Shown one piece after another: positions 60,887 to 64,000 of a stretch of 64,000 bases of DNA (position 1 is the stretch's first letter; every line of letters begins with the position of its first letter). A program made the position numbers and the translations under genes. Location: assembly GCA_030248065.1 (NCBI GenBank), contig JASAMV010001690.1, positions 47,095 to 111,094 on the forward strand, read 5' to 3'. This stretch comes from Rhynchonema sp. JSB1_4 (Eukaryota > Nematoda > Chromadorea > Monhysterida > Xyalidae). Under the pieces are notes generated by a model. The model did no database searches. It was not told the DNA's origin and saw only the letters and a list, made by a program, of their open reading frames with translations.

Positions 60887-61186
60887 GTTGTTTATGTGGT
60901 TTTCGTACTCGAGAAACACGGTGGTGCTATCGCCGAGTTCGTAACTTTTAGTATGAACGGTTCCAGACCATGACTTTTTGTACAGAATGTGTGGTTCTAA
61001 AGCCAAAATCAGCGGTTATATGTGTTTTTAATTTTTGTTACGTCAAAAATATATTAATTCCAATTCGTTAAATGTTTTTCAGCTCAAAAAGAGCCATAAT
61101 GGACGCTCAGACACACACAATAATGCATTAGTGCACGCTACGTAGTTGCCTGATTCATAAAGCGCACAATGTATTAAACACAACAC

Positions 61187-61275
61187 ACAGCCAGCCAGCC
61201 GGCACACACACACACACAGGCAGGCGGCAGCCAGCACACACACACACACACAGGCAGCAAGCACAACAGGCAATA
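61187..61275. repeat. CA microsatellite
   Basis: Two long (CA) runs are separated by GGCAGGCGGCAGCCAG and followed by CAGG/CAGC-rich sequence. Typical microsatellite. Confidence 0.9.
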
Positions 61276-61324
61276 CAGCAATGCACGCGTAGTTACATAT
61301 GTAGTAAAGCTTGTGAAGGAGATT

Positions 61325-61395
61325 GCCGAAGCGATGTCCGAGCGGTATAACGCGCAGCACTGAAGATGAAAGGCCGCGGGTTCAAACATTCACGC
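61325..61395 (+). repeat. tRNA-Ser/Leu-like pseudogene or SINE head
   Basis: GATGTCCGAGCGGTATAACG matches a Ser/Leu-type A box, and CGCGGGTTCAAACATTC matches a B box with near-normal spacing. The acceptor stem does not pair, so a working tRNA is unlikely. A T-rich, AT-rich stretch follows. Confidence 0.5.
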
Positions 61396-61399
61396 GCGC

Positions 61400-62510
61400 A
61401 GCCAACTTTGTTTTATTTTTACAAACTTTTAATGAATTCTGGATAACATTTTTCAGTTTTTTCGTGTTTTTATTTGAGATTAATTATTAAGCACAGGTGC
61501 GGTTCGCAGTTTATGCGCTGTGATGTCATTCATGATAAAATACGCACAAGGTATCAACTTCCTAATTAAAATTGCTGTTGCTCTCTAATATTCGAAGCAT
61601 TTCCGCATTTTATAATTTGACTTTTGATGGAAGATGGTAATTTTTACGTGACATTGAATCGAAGATCAGATGCGACGGCCGCCAACAAAGCAATCTTGGA
61701 GCGATTAACGGTGAGGGCGTTTGACACTTATTTCATTGCTGAAGCTGGGGGAAGGGGGAAGTGCAATTTTATTGCACAGGTTTGGCACTAAAACAACAAA
61801 TTCATACCGCTATACGCCAATAATCGGTGCGTTATAAATGATCGTGCTTGGTGTGCGCTGGTGGTGATTATTAAATGTACACGTACGGGGGTGGGTAATT
61901 ACACAACTTGACAAGACATGAGAGGCGTCCCTCAAGAGCGCACACACGCGCGGAGCGATGAAGGGGTGCACTGCATCAGTTCGCATTCTGCTTGAAATTG
62001 AGGGCTTTTGTCCTTTCTGCAACAACTGTGCTCAGCGTGTACGCGAACGAACAATAGACGAAACACAATGTCTCAGTTTTTTTGAAAATACCAATATGAG
62101 AGCATCGCAAAAAGTGTGTGAGGCCCACATTTGTGCTGAAAGCACAAACGTGTCTCCATTGTTAGAACCCCATGGTGAAGTCGAGACTCAAAATTTATGG
62201 TTCTGTTCAGGGCGAAAAACCATTTCTCTTTCTGCCAAAACATTTCTGTTTTTAACATCCTGGATCTGATATACATGTTTCTGATTTCATTTTGTGTCAA
62301 AATAATCGGAATTTTCAATTCATGTGCTTCAGATGATTGGATCTGGATTCGCAAGGGTGTTGCTTGCAGCCGTTGTCATCCTCACTGGTCGTCACAGCGC
62401 AAGCGATGCAACTCGGCTGGACCCTGACGACCCCAATCAACCCCCTGATGTTCAAGCCCGATTTCAAGATGAAAATCACCCGCCGACCACATCAACACTT
62501 CGATACTTTA
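61400..62510. other. No gene recognised
   Basis: Open frames here are short and show no family motifs or consistent splice signals. Confidence 0.45.
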
Positions 62511-62511
62511 T

Positions 62512-62624
62512 ATTTATGCTTATGTCTTTTATACGTATGTTAAAAATGATTTTATTTATGTTTCTTCTTTTGCTAAGGACATGGAATGGGAACTGCAAAG
62601 CGGAATCTAGATGGGGTAGTCATG
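62512..62624 (+). repeat. 113-bp direct repeat, copy 1
   Basis: From ATTTATGCTTATGTCTTTTA to GGGGTAGTCATG this matches 62968-63080 with only one or two differences. The copies are 456 bp apart. Recent local duplication or two copies of one element. Confidence 0.9.
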
Positions 62625-62714
62625 GCATGGTGGGAAAAGCTAGTCCCGTTGCCTTGACAGAGAGAAAACGCCAATTTTCGATTTCGCGATAGAAGGCACG
62701 GGTTGGCTCAAGGT

Positions 62715-62792
62715 TTGGCCTAAGCCTAAGCCTAAGCCTAATAGTAAGCCTAATAGTAAGCCTAAGCCTAAGCCCAAGCCTAAGCCCAAAAA
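62715..62792 (-). repeat. Interstitial telomere-like tract (TTAGGC)n
   Basis: Reads as CCTAAGCCTAAGCCTAAGCC with interruptions AATAGTAAGCC, then further CCTAAGCC units. It gives at least three perfect consecutive TTAGGC units on the minus strand, the best such tract in the window. Confidence 0.85.
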
Positions 62793-62967
62793 AAGAAGAC
62801 AACAAAAAACCACCCACACACCATGAAACATCAGCTAATAAATGCATTTTTTACAACGACGAGAAACAAAGAAAAAATGGAATGCAACTATAAATTTGAT
62901 AACTCCAGTTCCATGCCACAAGACAATCTTGCACATCAAATAAAACCCTTTCTTATCAACACTGTTT

Positions 62968-63080
62968 ATTTATGCTTATGTCTTTTATACTTATGTTAAA
63001 AATGATTTTATTTATGTTTCTTCTTTTGCTAAGGACATGGAATGGGAACTGCAAAGCGGAATCTAGATGGGGTAGTCATG
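62968..63080 (+). repeat. 113-bp direct repeat, copy 2
   Basis: Partner of 62512-62624. Seven bases after this copy lies TGAAACATCAGCTAATG (63087). TGAAACATCAGCTAATA is also found at 62824, between the two copies. Confidence 0.9.
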
Positions 63081-63099
63081 CCAGCATGAAACATCAGCT

Positions 63100-64000
63100 A
63101 ATGTTGGCTTCAACAGGTGACAGTTCTCAACAACAATGAAAAATATAGTTCGGCCAATGAAATTATTTCTTGCGATTGAGTTGCACTGAGACAAATGGGC
63201 AGGGAATGACTACATAGCATGCTTAATTTACGTTCGTGGTTTTATATTAGTTTTCAAGTTAGGCGGTGTAATATTGAGCCAAGTATTTTGGAAGGCCACA
63301 ATGAGAAGGTCATATGAACTAAAACAACCCTTGCAGGCGTGTCAAGTTTATTTGCAACAAGCCCCCAGCGCTAGATGTTTCACGTCAAGATGACTGCCAG
63401 TCGCACGATTTTTTTTATGCAAGGCTATTTTATAGCGTGACTGAAACATAAGTAACAAGGCGACTGACTGGCCCGCTTAAAACTGTAATTACACATTTTC
63501 GGCTTTCGAATAGCATGCGAAGGAGCCTATTGTCGTGCTAGATGTTCAGTATCTGTGTATACTTTTCTTTGGTTTCACTTATTCAGTTTTAGTTTCCTAA
63601 TATTCGGTTTCTTGTATTCATGTTCAAATTGGTGGGTCATTATGTTACATTCAATAGTCATTAATCACTGCAACATCACATTTTGGCGGCCATACATTGA
63701 TGCTTCACCATCACTATAAAACGACTGAAAACTTGTCAACATTCATAGTATGTAATACTTTTATCAACAACTGAATTTTTTAGAACACGAAGGAAAAATC
63801 CAGAAAATAGACATTGGATGCGTTATGCAATAGTAATTTCAGTTTCATATTCAATATCACCGAAGTCGCAAGGCCGCACAGCAAACCTGTTGTCTGACTT
63901 TTCAGACAACTACATGTGGCTGTGGCATGTGTTATGCACATTACATACATATGTGCATACACAAACAGTTTAAGCATAAACCATTTCATGCTTCTCCAGA
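63100..64000. other. No gene recognised
   Basis: One 9-mer GATGTTTCA is at 63374-63382. I see no exons, structured repeats or RNA genes up to the window edge. Confidence 0.45.

Noticed and set aside
1..64000. CRISPR arrays, bacterial operons or phage genes
   Set aside because: No spaced identical repeats or prokaryotic gene layout; all recognised genes are spliced animal genes.

Overview
This window is intron-rich animal nuclear DNA, most likely from a nematode. Short interstitial tracts of the nematode telomere hexamer TTAGGC occur near 22.87 kb and 62.72 kb. Every gene I could solve has many small exons with GT..AG introns. A single ambiguous base (N at 23036) inside a C/A-rich block shows this is a draft assembly. 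I cannot name the species.

Layout. Positions 1-457 are one arm of a dispersed repeat whose inverted copy is at 60428-60886. A nine-exon Pax2/5/8 gene (minus, 16010-6592, 572 aa) carries a full paired domain, the octapeptide and an unusually long Ser/Asn-rich N-terminus. Its intron 4 holds about 300 bp of nearly pure C on the plus strand. Then comes a 9.4-kb repeat-rich gap with a hairpin element, degenerate telomere repeats and a C/A-rich block flanked by inverted arms.

On the plus strand follow nucleoporin NUP155 (34 modelled exons, 25459-35173; a 5S-rRNA-like sequence sits in one intron), SGF29 of the SAGA complex (35575-37463) and a small double zinc-ribbon membrane protein (37875-38774). 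The two gaps between them are each about 400 bp, so they may be an operon-like cluster.

On the minus strand follow a secreted protein with eight thrombospondin type-1 repeats and an unrecognised C-terminal tail (44271-39305), an unrecognised nuclear-looking protein (48661-45199), a small RGG protein with a Met-Gln-Pro-Ala-Ala repeat (50321-49613), the degraded 3' part of a Ty3/gypsy-like pol gene (about 52.77-51.06 kb), a DUF4062 plus NACHT-type P-loop protein (56834-52876) with an odd Walker A motif, and a complete eight-exon bestrophin chloride channel (59710-57462). The last 4 kb is repeats: an inverted dispersed repeat, CA microsatellite, a tRNA-like fragment, telomere-like tracts and a 113-bp direct duplication.

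Most notable observations: (1) the 9-mer GATGTTTCA/TGAAACATC occurs at least 21 times on both strands, where about 0.5-0.7 would be expected, in coding exons, at splice sites and at repeat ends alike; (2) the donor GTTGGT recurs in at least ten introns of four genes; (3) the 5S-like sequence in NUP155 is followed by a tail that recurs as a short repeat about ten more times, suggesting a 5S-derived SINE family; (4) two 142-bp near-identical MITE copies lie 3.85 kb apart.

Exon borders were worked out by hand from reading frame, splice dinucleotides, phase continuity and family similarity. No search was run.
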